Both the position numbers and the translations under genes were made by a program. A DNA stretch of 64,000 nt, taken from an uncultured Dysosmobacter sp. Lineage in GTDB: Bacteria > Bacillota > Clostridia > Oscillospirales > Oscillospiraceae. The stretch is taken from positions 60,491-124,490 of the forward strand of contig NZ_CANRMB010000006.1 in the NCBI RefSeq assembly GCF_947631635.1. The letters run 5' to 3'. Below the pieces are notes generated by a model that searched no databases, was not told the DNA's origin, and saw only the letters and a list, made by a program, of their open reading frames with translations. Positions 49,355 through 58,901 of this stretch are shown in pieces (position 1 is the first letter of the stretch; every line of letters starts with the position of its first letter).

Positions 49355-50929
49355 ATGGAATTGGATCTGAATATGTTGAAGCCCCAGGAGCGGGTATCTT
49401 TGCAGCTGCGGATGCTGTATGAACAGGCGGGCTTCCGCCAATACCACATGGGCCGGTTCGAGGAATACGGATTGTACCAGGAGAACCGCCGCTTTTTGTC
49501 CAGCGAGCAGGTCATCACCTTCACGGACCTGGACGGCCGCCTGCTGGCCTTGAAGCCGGACGTGACCTTGTCCATCGCCAAAAACGCCCAGGTGGAGGAC
49601 GGCGGCTGCGGCCGGTTCTACTATGCGGAGAATGTCTACCGTCCCAGCCAGGAGAGCCATACCTTTAAAGAGATCAGCCAGATGGGCCTGGAGTGCATCG
49701 GGGCGGTGGATGGCGAAGTTACTGCCCAGGCGGTGTCCCTGGCCATTCAGAGCCTGGCCCTGACGGAGCGGGACTTTGTGCTGGAGCTCAGCCACATGGG
49801 CTTTGTCACCGGCCTGTTCGACGCGGTGGGCGCGCCGGAGGGCATCCGTCCCCGGCTGCTGACCTGCATCCGGGACCGGAACGCCCACGAGCTGCAAAAG
49901 TGCGCGGCGGAGGCGGGCCTCTCCCGGCAGGGGACCGACGCGCTGTGCCGCCTGTCCGCCCTGTCCGGCCCCTGGGCGTCTGTTTTGGAGGCGGCGGAGC
50001 CTCTGGCGCTGAACGCCGCCATGGGTGGGGCGCTGACTGAGCTGCGGGCGCTGTGCGCCGCCCTGGAGGCCCAGGGGCAGACGGAAAAGCTGAAGCTGGA
50101 CCTGTCCTTGGTCAACGATATGGAGTATTACAACGGCCTGGTGCTGCAGGGCTATCTGGCGGGCCTGCCCCGGGCAGTGCTCAAGGGCGGCCGGTATGAT
50201 CCTCTGGCGGCGCAGTTCCGTCCCGGCGCCAAAGCCATCGGCTTTGCCCTGTATCTGGATGAGCTGGACCGCCTTGCCGACGCCCCGGTGGAGGGCGAAC
50301 GGATCATGGTGAACGTGGCCCTGCCCAAGGGACGCCTGGGCGACAAGGTCTATAACCTGCTGGCGGGCGTGGGCTACGGCTGCCCGGAGAATTACAACGA
50401 CACCCGGAAACTGGTGGTGGAGAACCCGGAGGCGGGCATCCGCTACTTCCTGGTAAAGCCCAGCGACGTGGCCATCTACGTGGAGCACGGCGCGGCGGAT
50501 GTGGGCATCGTGGGCAAGGATATTTTGGAGGAGTCCGGCGCGGACGTGTATGAGCTGCTGGACACCGGCCTCGGCAAGTGCCGCATGTGCGTGGCGGGGC
50601 CGAAGGATTTTGTGGACGATCCCAGCCGCACCCTGCGGGTAGCCACCAAGTTCGTCAACATTGCAAAGGACTATTACGCGGCCCAGGGCCGGGACATCGA
50701 TATCATCAAGCTCAACGGCTCCATCGAGCTGGCGCCCATTCTGGGCCTCTCGGACGTGATCGTGGACATCGTGGAGACCGGCACCACCCTGAAGGAGAAT
50801 CATTTGAAGGTGCTGACGGAATTCATGCCCATCTCCGCCCGGTTCATCTCCAACCGGGTCAGCTACCAGTTCAAGCGCCAGGAGATCGAGACGATGCTGA
50901 AAAAACTGACAGAGGTGACGGCGCAATGA
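49355..50929 (+). CDS. hisZG: HisZ-HisG fusion: ATP phosphoribosyltransferase with regulatory subunit
   Basis: One 524-residue ORF joins two subunits normally separate in short-form enzymes. Residues 1 to about 310 are HisZ, a histidyl-tRNA-synthetase-like domain (LQLRMLYEQAGFRQYHMGRF, LLALKPDVTLSIAKNAQVED, MEYYNGLVLQGYLAGLPRAV). Residues about 314-524 are short HisG (RIMVNVALPKGRLGDKVYNL and the PRPP loop DVIVDIVETGTTLKEN at about 467-482). The enzyme condenses ATP with PRPP, the first committed step, feedback-controlled by histidine through HisZ. The ATG at 49355 follows GAGGAGGAG. It overlaps hisD by 4 bp. Confidence 0.92.
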   Translation: MELDLNMLKPQERVSLQLRMLYEQAGFRQYHMGRFEEYGLYQENRRFLSSEQVITFTDLDGRLLALKPDVTLSIAKNAQVEDGGCGRFYYAENVYRPSQESHTFKEISQMGLECIGAVDGEVTAQAVSLAIQSLALTERDFVLELSHMGFVTGLFDAVGAPEGIRPRLLTCIRDRNAHELQKCAAEAGLSRQGTDALCRLSALSGPWASVLEAAEPLALNAAMGGALTELRALCAALEAQGQTEKLKLDLSLVNDMEYYNGLVLQGYLAGLPRAVLKGGRYDPLAAQFRPGAKAIGFALYLDELDRLADAPVEGERIMVNVALPKGRLGDKVYNLLAGVGYGCPENYNDTRKLVVENPEAGIRYFLVKPSDVAIYVEHGAADVGIVGKDILEESGADVYELLDTGLGKCRMCVAGPKDFVDDPSRTLRVATKFVNIAKDYYAAQGRDIDIIKLNGSIELAPILGLSDVIVDIVETGTTLKENHLKVLTEFMPISARFISNRVSYQFKRQEIETMLKKLTEVTAQ

Positions 50930-52218
50930 TCCGGATCTGTGAATTTGACAAGCTCTCCCCGGAGGAGATCCTGAACCGGGACATCCAGGCGGAGGAGGAC
51001 GTCGGCGCCGCCGTGGACGCGGTGCTGGCGGAGGTGCGGCAAAACGGCGACGAGGCCCTGCGGGCCTATACCAAGCGGTTCGACGGCGCGGCGCTGACGG
51101 ACCTGCGGGTCAGCGAGGAGGAGATCAGCGCTGCCTGGGAGACCCTGGATGCAGACTTTTTGAAAACCCTGGAGATGGCGGCGGACAACATCCGCCGTTT
51201 CCACCAGCAGCAGGTCCACCGGAATTTTGTGCTGGCGGATCAGCCTGGCGTCGTCATGGGACAGCGGTACACGCCCATTGAAAAGGTGGGCATCTGTGTG
51301 CCCCGCAGTCCGGCGGCGTTCCCATCCACCATTTTGATGAATGTCATCCCGGCGAAGATCGCCGGGGTGCGGGAGATCGTGCTGGTGACGCCGCCGGAAA
51401 AGGACGGCACCGTCAGCCCCGCCGCCCTGGCGGCGGCGAAGATCGCCGGGGCCACGAAGATCTTCAAGGTGGGCGGCGCCCAGGCGGTGGCGGCCCTGGC
51501 CTATGGCACGGAGAGCGTGCCCAAGGTGGACAAGGTGGTCGGCCCCGGCGGCATCTTTGTGGCCACGGCCAAGCGGAAGGTGTTCGGGCAGGTGGCCATC
51601 GACATGATCGCCGGCCCCAGCGAGATCCTGGTGCTGGCGGACGGCAGATGCGATGCCCGGTGGGTGGCGGCGGACCTGCTGAGCCAGGCGGAGCACGATG
51701 TTTTGGCCACCGCCGTCCTGGTGACGGACAGCGCCGGTCTGGCAAAAGCCGTTCAGGCGGAGCTTGAGGTCCAGCTGGAACAGCTGCCCCGCAGAGATAT
51801 CGCCCGGAGGTCCATTGACGACAACGGCAAGATCATCGTCACCGACAGTCTGGACAGGGCCGTGGAGGCCGCCAACCTCATTGCGCCGGAGCATCTGGAG
51901 CTGTGTGTGGACGATCCCTTCGCCCTGCTGCCGAAGGTGCGGAACGCGGGCAGCATCTTCCTGGGCCGCAATACCCCGGAGGCCCTGGGCGACTATTTCG
52001 CAGGCCCCAACCACACCCTGCCTACCAGCGGCACGGCCCGGTTCTCCAGCCCCCTCAGCGTGGACGATTTCGTGAAAAAGTCCAGCTTTTTGTATTACAC
52101 CCAGGAGGCCCTGGCCCCCGTGGCCGGGCGCATCGCGGATTTTGCCCGCCGGGAGGGCCTGGAGGCCCACGCCCGGTCGGCTGTTATCCGATGCCAACAA
52201 GAAAAAAAGGAGCGTTGA
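50926..52218 (+). CDS. hisD: Histidinol dehydrogenase
   Basis: This 430-residue protein has AFPSTILMNVIPAKIAGV, GGAQAVAALAYGTESVPKVD, VGPGGIFVATAKR, IDMIAGPSEILVLAD and the zinc and catalytic segments LLSQAEHD, IAPEHLEL and GPNHTLPTSGTARF. It oxidises histidinol to histidine in two NAD+-dependent steps, the end of the pathway. It overlaps hisZG by ATGA. Confidence 0.96.
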   Translation: MIRICEFDKLSPEEILNRDIQAEEDVGAAVDAVLAEVRQNGDEALRAYTKRFDGAALTDLRVSEEEISAAWETLDADFLKTLEMAADNIRRFHQQQVHRNFVLADQPGVVMGQRYTPIEKVGICVPRSPAAFPSTILMNVIPAKIAGVREIVLVTPPEKDGTVSPAALAAAKIAGATKIFKVGGAQAVAALAYGTESVPKVDKVVGPGGIFVATAKRKVFGQVAIDMIAGPSEILVLADGRCDARWVAADLLSQAEHDVLATAVLVTDSAGLAKAVQAELEVQLEQLPRRDIARRSIDDNGKIIVTDSLDRAVEAANLIAPEHLELCVDDPFALLPKVRNAGSIFLGRNTPEALGDYFAGPNHTLPTSGTARFSSPLSVDDFVKKSSFLYYTQEALAPVAGRIADFARREGLEAHARSAVIRCQQEKKER

Positions 52219-52222
52219 CGCC

Positions 52223-53290
52223 ATGAGCAGATTCCTCTCCGGCGAGGCGGCCCGCCTCGCCCCCTATACCCCCGGCGAACAGCCGCAGGATCAGCAGTAC
52301 ATCAAGCTGAACACCAACGAAAGCCCCTTTCCCCCGGCGCCCAAGGTCATCAAGGCTATCTCCCGGGCGGAGCTTTTGAAGCTGAACCTGTATTCCGACC
52401 CAGCCTGCGGCCAGCTGGTGGACGCCATTGCAAAGCGGTATGAGATGCAGCGGTCCAATGTCATCACCGGAAACGGCTCCGATGAGATTTTGGGCTTTGC
52501 CTTTCGGGCCTTCTGCGGCGAGGGAAAGGGCGTGGCCTACGCCGATATCACCTATGGCTTCTACAGGGCCCAGACCGCCCTGTTCGGCCTGGACGCCACG
52601 GTCATCCCCCTGCGGGAGGATTTCACCCTGAACGTGGACGACTACATGGACTTCCCCGGCACCATCGTCATCGCCAACCCCAACGCGCCCACCGGCATGG
52701 CGGTGCCCCGGCCGGAGATCCAGCGTCTGCTGGAGGCAGATCCCGACCGGGTGGTCATCGTGGACGAGGCCTATGTGGACTTCGGCGCGGAGAGCTGCGT
52801 GCCCATGATCTACCGCTATGACAACCTGCTGGTGGTGCAGACCATGTCCAAGAGCCGGTCCCTTGCCGGGGGCCGGGTGGGCTATGCCCTGGGCAGCCCT
52901 GAGCTGATCAGCGCGCTGAACCGGGTGAAATACAGCTTCAACCCCTACAATGTGAACCGGCTGTCCCTGATCGCAGGCGCCGCCGCTGTGGAGGACGAGG
53001 CCTATTTCCAGAAGTGCACCGGCGCCATCCAGGGCAACCGGGAGTGGACCGTGCGGGAGCTGGAGCGGCTGGGCTTCACCGTGCTGCCCTCCCAGGCCAA
53101 CTTTGTCTTTGCAAAATCTGACAGGATCTCCGGCGGAGACCTGTACCGGAAACTGAAGGAGAACGGCATCCTGGTCCGCTGGTGGGCCGACAGCGGCCGC
53201 ATCCAGGACTTCGTCCGCATCACCATCGGCTCTCTGGAGCAGATGGTGGCGCTGGTGGACGAGGTGTCCCGGCTGCTGGATGATCTGTAA
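52223..53290 (+). CDS. hisC: Histidinol-phosphate aminotransferase
   Basis: This 355-residue PLP enzyme has KLNTNESPFPPAPKV, ITGNGSDEILGFAFRAFC, IANPNAPTGMAVP, VDEAYVDFG and the Schiff-base Lys in MSKSRSLAGGRVGYALG. It transfers an amino group to imidazole-acetol phosphate. The ATG at 52223 follows AAAGGAG by 9 bases, 4 bp after hisD. Confidence 0.95.
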   Translation: MSRFLSGEAARLAPYTPGEQPQDQQYIKLNTNESPFPPAPKVIKAISRAELLKLNLYSDPACGQLVDAIAKRYEMQRSNVITGNGSDEILGFAFRAFCGEGKGVAYADITYGFYRAQTALFGLDATVIPLREDFTLNVDDYMDFPGTIVIANPNAPTGMAVPRPEIQRLLEADPDRVVIVDEAYVDFGAESCVPMIYRYDNLLVVQTMSKSRSLAGGRVGYALGSPELISALNRVKYSFNPYNVNRLSLIAGAAAVEDEAYFQKCTGAIQGNREWTVRELERLGFTVLPSQANFVFAKSDRISGGDLYRKLKENGILVRWWADSGRIQDFVRITIGSLEQMVALVDEVSRLLDDL

Positions 53291-53299
53291 GGAGGCGGC

Positions 53300-53890
53300 A
53301 TGATGCGCAACGCGGATATCAAACGGAATACCCGGGAGACCCAGATCGAGCTGCACCTCTGCCTGGACGGCACCGGAAGGGCGGAGATCGCCACCGGCGT
53401 GGGGTTCCTGGACCATATGCTGGAGCTGTTCGCCCGCCACGGCGACTTCGACCTGACGGTCTTCTGCCGGGGCGACACCCAGGTGGACGGACACCACTCT
53501 GTGGAGGATATCGGCATCTGCCTGGGCAAGGCGTTTGCCGGGGCCCTGGGGGACAAGCGGGGCATCGCCCGCTACGGCCAATTCCTTCTGCCCATGGACG
53601 AGACGCTGGTGCTGTGCGCCTGCGACCTCTCCGGCCGGGACTATCTGGGCTGGGCGGTGGACCTGCCCGCGGCCAAAGTGGGGGATTTTGACACGGAGCT
53701 TGCCAAGGAATTCTGGCTGGCCTTTGTGCGGAACTGCCCGTCGTCCATCCACATCCGCCAGATGGCGGGGGAGAATACCCACCACATCCTGGAGGCTGTT
53801 TTCAAGGGCATGGGCCGGACGCTGAAAATGGCCGTGGCTATGGACCCCAGGCACGCGGATGAGATTCCAAGCACGAAAGGTGTGCTGTGA
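53300..53890 (+). CDS. hisB: Imidazoleglycerol-phosphate dehydratase
   Basis: This 196-residue monofunctional HisB has TGVGFLDHMLELFARHG and the two metal-binding pairs DGHHSVEDIGI and NTHHILEAVFKG. It dehydrates imidazole-glycerol phosphate with a di-manganese centre. GGAGG lies just upstream; ATG 53300 or 53303 could be used. No phosphatase domain is fused; that step is encoded by the PHP gene at the end of the operon. Confidence 0.95.
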   Translation: MMRNADIKRNTRETQIELHLCLDGTGRAEIATGVGFLDHMLELFARHGDFDLTVFCRGDTQVDGHHSVEDIGICLGKAFAGALGDKRGIARYGQFLLPMDETLVLCACDLSGRDYLGWAVDLPAAKVGDFDTELAKEFWLAFVRNCPSSIHIRQMAGENTHHILEAVFKGMGRTLKMAVAMDPRHADEIPSTKGVL

Positions 53891-53891
53891 T

Positions 53892-54503
53892 ATGATCGCG
53901 ATCGTAGATTACGGCGTCGGCAACCTGTTCTCCCTGTCCTCCAGCCTGCGGGCGCTGGGCCTGGAGGCAGAGGTCACCGGAGATCCGGAGCGCCTCCGGG
54001 CGGCCGGGCGCATCATCCTTCCCGGCGTCGGGGCGTTTGGAGACGCCAGGGCCAAATTGGATGCCGCCGGCCTGGCGCCGGTCCTGCGGGAGGAGGCGGA
54101 GAGAAAGCCGCTGCTGGGCATCTGCCTGGGGATGCAGCTGCTGTTTGACCGCAGCTTTGAGTATGGCGAGCATCCCGGCCTGGGCCTGGTGCCGGGACAG
54201 GTGGTGGACCTCCGGGGCGCGCTGCGGGACAAGACGCTGAAAGTCCCCCACATGGGCTGGAACAGCCTGCAGGTCCGGAGGGACGACCCGCTGTTCCGAT
54301 ATTTCAGCGACGGCGAATATGTTTACTACGTTCACAGCTTCTATGCCCGGGACTGCGGGGAGAGCACCCTCGGCACGTCCCGGTACGGCGATGTGGATGT
54401 CACCGGCGTGGTGCGGAACGGCAACGTCTGGGGGACCCAGTTCCATCCGGAGAAATCCGGTGACGCGGGCCTGCGGCTGCTGCGGGCCTTTGCAGAGCTT
54501 TGA
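53892..54503 (+). CDS. hisH: Imidazole glycerol phosphate synthase, glutaminase subunit
   Basis: This 203-residue class I amidotransferase has IVDYGVGNLFSLSSSLRALG, ILPGVGAFGDA, the nucleophile Cys in GICLGMQLLF, and the His-Glu pair in FHPEKSG. It supplies ammonia to HisF. It starts 1 bp after the hisB stop, with AAAGGTG as a weak ribosome binding site, so coupling to hisB is likely. Confidence 0.94.
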   Translation: MIAIVDYGVGNLFSLSSSLRALGLEAEVTGDPERLRAAGRIILPGVGAFGDARAKLDAAGLAPVLREEAERKPLLGICLGMQLLFDRSFEYGEHPGLGLVPGQVVDLRGALRDKTLKVPHMGWNSLQVRRDDPLFRYFSDGEYVYYVHSFYARDCGESTLGTSRYGDVDVTGVVRNGNVWGTQFHPEKSGDAGLRLLRAFAEL

Positions 54504-54524
54504 GGAAAGCAAGGAGAAACGGTT

Positions 54525-54995
54525 ATGAGAAGAAAGGACCGCGAGGTCACGGACCCCGCTGTGATCCGGGATATCATCTCCCGCTGCGCGTGCTGCCGGC
54601 TGGGCTTCTGCGACGAGGGAAAGGCCTACATCGTTCCGCTGAGCTTCGGCTATATGGAACGGGAGGGACGCTATTCCTTCTACTTCCACGGCGCCAGGGA
54701 GGGGCGGAAGATCGACCTCATCCGCAGGACCGGCTGGGCCGCCTTTGAGATGGACACCCATTACGAGCTGCACGAGGCGGAACAGCCCTGCGGATATTCC
54801 GCCCGCTTCCAGAGCGTCATGGGCGGCGGGCCGGTCCGGATCGTGGAGGACGATACAGAGAAGGAGACAGCTCTGCAAGTCCTGATGCGCCACACCGCCG
54901 GACGGGGCGGGTGGACCTTTACCAAAAAAGATCTGGACACCGTGACGATCTTCCGCCTGGATGCGGAGGAATTGAGCTGTAAGAGCCACGCGTAA
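54525..54995 (+). CDS. Pyridoxamine 5'-phosphate oxidase-like flavoprotein (NimA type)
   Basis: This 156-residue split-barrel protein has REVTDPAVIRDIISRCACCR, LGFCDEGKAYIVPLSFGYME, YSFYFHGAREGRKIDLIRR and FQSVMGGGPVRIVED, matching NimA-like proteins of the PNPOx superfamily that bind FMN or a related cofactor. NimA proteins can reduce nitroimidazoles. It sits inside the his operon between hisH and hisA with its own AAGGAGA site, so it is co-transcribed; no role in histidine synthesis is known. Confidence 0.82.
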   Translation: MRRKDREVTDPAVIRDIISRCACCRLGFCDEGKAYIVPLSFGYMEREGRYSFYFHGAREGRKIDLIRRTGWAAFEMDTHYELHEAEQPCGYSARFQSVMGGGPVRIVEDDTEKETALQVLMRHTAGRGGWTFTKKDLDTVTIFRLDAEELSCKSHA

Positions 54996-55014
54996 GACGG
55001 GAAAGGGAATCGCC

Positions 55015-55737
55015 ATGAAAATTTTTCCAGCCATCGACCTGCGGGGCGGACAGGTGGTCCGGCTCTATCAGGGTGATTATGATAAAATGACTGTCTATGG
55101 GCAGGACCCCTGCGCCGTGGCGCGGGAATTCATCGGCGCCGGAGCCAGGTACCTCCATGTGGTGGACCTGGACGGCGCCAAGGACGGCACCCTGGCGAAT
55201 TTTGAGACCATCGCCGCCATCGCAAAGCAGGGCGGCCTGTATATCGAGGTGGGCGGCGGCATCCGGACCGAGGACCGTATCCGGCAGTATCTGGACCTGG
55301 GCGTGGGTCGCTGCATCCTGGGGACTGTCGCTGTGAAGGACTTCGATTTTACAGCCCGCATGGCTGCAAAATACGGCGGCCAGATCGCCGTGGGCGTGGA
55401 CGCCCGGGACGGATATGTGGCCATCAACGGCTGGAAGGAGCTGTCCAGTGAAAGAGGGGTGGACTTCTGCCGCCGGCTGGCGGATGTGGGCGTCGGCACC
55501 GTGATCTACACCGATATCAGCCGGGACGGCGCGGAACAGGGCACGAACCTGGACCTGTACTGGGAACTGGCCCAGATCAGGGGCCTGCATGTGACGGCCT
55601 CCGGCGGCGTCAGCTCTCTGGGAGAACTGGAGGAGCTGAAACGCATCGGCACCCACGCAGCCATCCTGGGCAAGGCCCTGTATACCGGACGGCTGGATCT
55701 GAAAACGGTCATTCAGGCTGTGCAGAACGGAAAGTGA
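55015..55737 (+). CDS. hisA: ProFAR isomerase
   Basis: This 240-residue TIM barrel has the catalytic Asp in FPAIDLRGGQVVRLYQGDY, LHVVDLDGAKDG, EVGGGIRTEDRI, and the second Asp in IYTDISRDGAEQGTNL and TASGGVSSLGELEELK. It opens the ribose ring of ProFAR to give PRFAR. AAAGGGA precedes the ATG. Confidence 0.95.
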   Translation: MKIFPAIDLRGGQVVRLYQGDYDKMTVYGQDPCAVAREFIGAGARYLHVVDLDGAKDGTLANFETIAAIAKQGGLYIEVGGGIRTEDRIRQYLDLGVGRCILGTVAVKDFDFTARMAAKYGGQIAVGVDARDGYVAINGWKELSSERGVDFCRRLADVGVGTVIYTDISRDGAEQGTNLDLYWELAQIRGLHVTASGGVSSLGELEELKRIGTHAAILGKALYTGRLDLKTVIQAVQNGK

Positions 55738-55747
55738 GGCGGTCGCC

Positions 55748-56503
55748 ATGCTGGCAAAGAGAATCATCCCCTGTCTGGACGTGAAGAACGGGCGGGTGGT
55801 CAAGGGCACCAATTTCGAGGGCCTGCGGGACATGGCGGACCCGGTGGAGATGGCCCATTTTTACAACACCTCCGGCGCTGACGAGCTGGTGTTTTACGAC
55901 ATCACCGCCTCCGTGGAGGGGCGGAACCTGTTCACGGATATCCTGCGCCGGGTGGCCAGTGAGATCTTTATCCCCCTGACGGTGGGCGGCGGCATCCGGA
56001 CGCTGGATGACTTTGACCGGGTGCTGAAGTGCGGCGCGGACAAGGTGAGCGTCAACTCCGGCGCCATCGCGGACCCTGGCATCATCGGCGCGGCGGCGAA
56101 GAAATACGGCGACCAGTGCGTGGTGCTCTCCATGGATGTGAAGCGGGTGGACGGCCGGTTCCGCCTGTTCGCCAAGGGCGGCCGGGAGGACACCGGCATC
56201 GACGCCATGGAGTGGGCGGTCCGCGGCGTGGCGGACGGCGCCGGGGAGATTGTGCTGAACTCCATCGACACCGACGGCGTAAAGAACGGCTTTGACCTGG
56301 AGATGCTGGATGCGCTGGCCGCCCGGGTCAGCGTTCCCATCATCGCCAGCGGCGGCGCCGGGAATATGGAGCACTTCGCAGAGCTGTTCACCCATCCCGG
56401 CATTGACGCGGGCCTGGCGGCGTCGATTTTCCACACGAAGCAGGTGGATATTCAGGATCTGAAGAGATTTCTCCGCGCCCGGGGCGTGGAGATGCGGATA
56501 TGA
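55748..56503 (+). CDS. hisF: Imidazole glycerol phosphate synthase, cyclase subunit
   Basis: This 251-residue TIM barrel has RIIPCLDVKNGRVVKGTNFE (catalytic Asp), LVFYDITASVEGR, LTVGGGIRTLDDFDRVLKCG, ILNSIDTDGVKNGFDLEML-type residues (VLNSIDTDG, second Asp) and IASGGAGNMEHFAE. With HisH it turns PRFAR and ammonia into imidazole-glycerol phosphate and AICAR. The start is 10 bp after hisA. Confidence 0.96.
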   Translation: MLAKRIIPCLDVKNGRVVKGTNFEGLRDMADPVEMAHFYNTSGADELVFYDITASVEGRNLFTDILRRVASEIFIPLTVGGGIRTLDDFDRVLKCGADKVSVNSGAIADPGIIGAAAKKYGDQCVVLSMDVKRVDGRFRLFAKGGREDTGIDAMEWAVRGVADGAGEIVLNSIDTDGVKNGFDLEMLDALAARVSVPIIASGGAGNMEHFAELFTHPGIDAGLAASIFHTKQVDIQDLKRFLRARGVEMRI

Positions 56504-56518
56504 GAGGAGAGACCCAAA

Positions 56519-57103
56519 ATGGGACTGTTTGACCGCTTTAAGAAAAAGGGGCAGGAAGAAACAGCCTCTTTGGAGGTGGGGGGACCTTATCTGGAATTTG
56601 ACAACTTCCCCTTCAAGCTGGCTGTCACGCAGGTGCTGATGTACGACCTGCGTCTTCTGAGGGAGCCCTATTTGGGCGGAGACGCCTATATGGAGCGCTA
56701 TGCAGAGGACTTGGAAACGGTATCCGACGAAGTGTCCATTCAACGCCTCCTGCCCCATATCGAGGAAGCGGAGGCTTACTTCAAAGAGCTGAAGATTCCC
56801 GCCGGCCTGGCCGGACATATTGAAAAGCTGTATGTTGGAGAAGAGTTGGATATTTATTATCACATCAACCCCCAGTGGGGGGATTTTGACGAATATTTTG
56901 AGGATGGGAAAGCCTTTGACATCACAGCGATCACGGAACGGGAGGTCAGGCAGTTTCCCAACTTGAAGGAGTTCTTTTTCAATATGCCCAATGACCCGCC
57001 GGAGGAATTGCTCCGGCAGTTAAATCAGTGGGGGATCCATACCACCCCATGGAGTTCAGCGAGGAATAAAAGGAGTATCGTTTATTATGGACTTGAAATT
57101 TGA
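56519..57103 (+). CDS. Uncharacterised protein inside the his operon (DUF6892-like)
   Basis: This 194-residue acidic, soluble protein ([20 protein letters not shown], then [20 protein letters not shown] and a final [15 protein letters not shown]) resembles small clostridial proteins sometimes grouped as DUF6892, an assignment I hold loosely. GAGAGGAGA precedes the ATG, and its end overlaps hisIE by 17 bp. Its GC content looks lower than that of the flanking his genes, so it may be a later insertion. No enzymatic motif is visible. Confidence 0.7.
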   Translation: MGLFDRFKKKGQEETASLEVGGPYLEFDNFPFKLAVTQVLMYDLRLLREPYLGGDAYMERYAEDLETVSDEVSIQRLLPHIEEAEAYFKELKIPAGLAGHIEKLYVGEELDIYYHINPQWGDFDEYFEDGKAFDITAITEREVRQFPNLKEFFFNMPNDPPEELLRQLNQWGIHTTPWSSARNKRSIVYYGLEI

Positions 57104-57722
57104 CGAAAGGGGCCTGATCCCCGCCATCGTCCAGGACCACTACACCAAGGAGGTCCTGACCCTGGCCTATATGAACGCGGAGAGCCTTGCCATCACCATT
57201 GACGAGCGGCGCACCTGCTTCTGGAGCCGCAGCCGCCGGGAGCTGTGGCGCAAGGGCGACACCTCCGGCAATGTGCAGCATGTGGTGTCCATCACCGCTG
57301 ACTGCGATGGCGACGCCCTGGTGGTGGAGGTGGTCAAGGACGGTCCCGCCTGCCATACCGGCGCGGAGAGCTGTTTTTTCAACGAGATCTACCTGTCTGA
57401 GGAGCTGAAGCGGTTCAGCTATGAGGGCCTGTACCGCCTGATCGCGGGCCGCAAGACCAGCCCGAAGGAGGGCAGCTACACCACCTACCTCTTTGAAAAG
57501 GGGCTGGACAAGATCCTGAAAAAGGTGGGTGAGGAGTGCACGGAGGTCATCATCGGCGGCCGCAAGGAGGACAGGGAGGAGACCATCTACGAGATCGCGG
57601 ACCTGACCTACCACGTCATGGTCCTCATGGTCCAGATGGGCATCACCGTGGAGGATATCACCCGGGAGCTGGAGAAGCGCCATGTGGTGGACCACAAGGT
57701 GAAGCAGGAGCGGATGCAATGA
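57087..57722 (+). CDS. hisIE: Bifunctional phosphoribosyl-AMP cyclohydrolase / phosphoribosyl-ATP pyrophosphatase
   Basis: The 211-residue fusion has the HisI domain (about 1-105, with [48 protein letters not shown] and GPACHTG zinc residues) and the HisE domain (about 112-211, [39 protein letters not shown]). It catalyses the second and third steps of histidine synthesis. The ATG lies 7 codons inside the previous gene in another frame; AAAAGGAG is upstream. Confidence 0.95.
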   Translation: MDLKFDERGLIPAIVQDHYTKEVLTLAYMNAESLAITIDERRTCFWSRSRRELWRKGDTSGNVQHVVSITADCDGDALVVEVVKDGPACHTGAESCFFNEIYLSEELKRFSYEGLYRLIAGRKTSPKEGSYTTYLFEKGLDKILKKVGEECTEVIIGGRKEDREETIYEIADLTYHVMVLMVQMGITVEDITRELEKRHVVDHKVKQERMQ

Positions 57723-58546
57723 GCCTGACGCCCTGTTCCTGCTCGGTCCACACCCACAATACCCTGTGCGACGGCAGAGGCACGCCGGAGGAGATGGCCG
57801 CCGCGGCATACGCGGCGGGAGTGAAGTACTTCGGCGTCTCCTGCCACAGCCACACGCCTATCCCCATGGACGAGGGCGCGGTCCTGCCCGCCGATATGAC
57901 GGCCTACCGGGAGACGGTGCTCCGCCTTCGGGCGGAATACGCCGGACGGATGGAGGTCCTGCTGGGCCTTGAGTGGGACAGCCAGTCCGACATCAGGCCG
58001 GAGGGCTTTGACTATTGGATCGGCAGTGTTCACTACCAGAGGGGGCACAACGGCAAATACTATGCTGCCGACTGGGGGGAGGAGCACTTTTCCGCCTGCC
58101 GGAACGAGCTGTTTGGCGGCGACGCCCTGGCGGTGGCGGAGGGATATTTTGCGGAAGCAGCCCGCGTGGCGGCGATGAAGCCCACCATCCTGGGGCATAT
58201 CGATTTGATCGTCAAACTGAATGCCGGAAACAGATTCTTTGACGAGGACACGCCACGCTACAAGCGGGCGGCGCTGGATGCCCTTCACGCCGCGGACCCC
58301 CGGGCGACGCTTCTGGAGATCAACACCGGCGGCATGGCCCGGGGATACCGGACCGCTCCCTATCCGGCGCTGTTTTTGCTGAAGGAGTGGCGGGCGATGG
58401 GCGGCAGGATCATCCTCACCGCCGACGCCCACAGTGCCGACGCCGTGGTGTATGGCTACGGCCAGGCTATGGAGCTGGCCCGGGCGGCGGGGTTTGACCG
58501 CTCCGTTCTGCTGACGATGGACGGCCCGGTGGAGGTCCCTCTATAA
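57719..58546 (+). CDS. hisK: Histidinol-phosphatase, PHP family
   Basis: This 275-residue PHP-domain protein begins [19 protein letters not shown] (metal-binding HxH), then [27 protein letters not shown] and [19 protein letters not shown], giving the full set of PHP His/Asp ligands. It removes the phosphate from histidinol phosphate, the step not covered by the monofunctional HisB. It overlaps hisIE by ATGA and ends the operon. Confidence 0.9.
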   Translation: MSLTPCSCSVHTHNTLCDGRGTPEEMAAAAYAAGVKYFGVSCHSHTPIPMDEGAVLPADMTAYRETVLRLRAEYAGRMEVLLGLEWDSQSDIRPEGFDYWIGSVHYQRGHNGKYYAADWGEEHFSACRNELFGGDALAVAEGYFAEAARVAAMKPTILGHIDLIVKLNAGNRFFDEDTPRYKRAALDALHAADPRATLLEINTGGMARGYRTAPYPALFLLKEWRAMGGRIILTADAHSADAVVYGYGQAMELARAAGFDRSVLLTMDGPVEVPL

Positions 58547-58551
58547 AAAGC

Positions 58552-58577
58552 GCTCCGTGGATATCCATCCACGGAGC
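58552..58577 (+). terminator. Bidirectional hairpin after the his operon
   Basis: GCTCCGTGGA (58552-58561) pairs with TCCACGGAGC (58568-58577). AAAAAG precedes (good for the minus strand), and only TT follows on the plus strand. Confidence 0.7.
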
Positions 58578-58585
58578 TTGGCGCA

Positions 58586-58876
58586 TCATGCTTCTGCAAA
58601 GCAGGCGAATCCTGCGGCGAATTTGGAGGGAACAAACTCCGTGACCTTATAATCCGCAATGCCCTGACAATAGAAGGGGTCCTCCTCCAAAATGGCGCGG
58701 GCCGCCTCAGGCGTTTCTGCCCGGCAGAGGATGACGCCGCCTGTCCGGGGATTCTTCCGGCCGGAGCAGATGAACGCGCCAGACTGATAATGCCGGTCCA
58801 GATAGGCGATGTGGGCGGGGAGCAGAGCGTCTACCTCGTTCAGAGGCTTTTGATACGTCAAATCAAAGATATACAT
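58586..58876 (-). CDS. YciI-like family protein
   Basis: This 96-residue protein of the ferredoxin-like YciI fold has MYIFDLTYQKPLNEVDALLP, HIAYLDRHYQSGAFICSGR and GGVILCRAETPEAARAILEE followed by DPF, with the conserved His and Asp of the presumed active site. Function of the family is poorly known. It is divergent from a tetR gene across a 29-bp pseudo-palindrome, so it is probably the TetR target. Confidence 0.85.
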   Translation of the reverse strand: MYIFDLTYQKPLNEVDALLPAHIAYLDRHYQSGAFICSGRKNPRTGGVILCRAETPEAARAILEEDPFYCQGIADYKVTEFVPSKFAAGFACFAEA

Positions 58877-58901
58877 GTTTACACTTCTTTCTTTAAAAAA
58901 T

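Noticed and set aside
52184..53854. A 556-codon minus-strand open frame
   Set aside because: Antisense to hisC and hisB.
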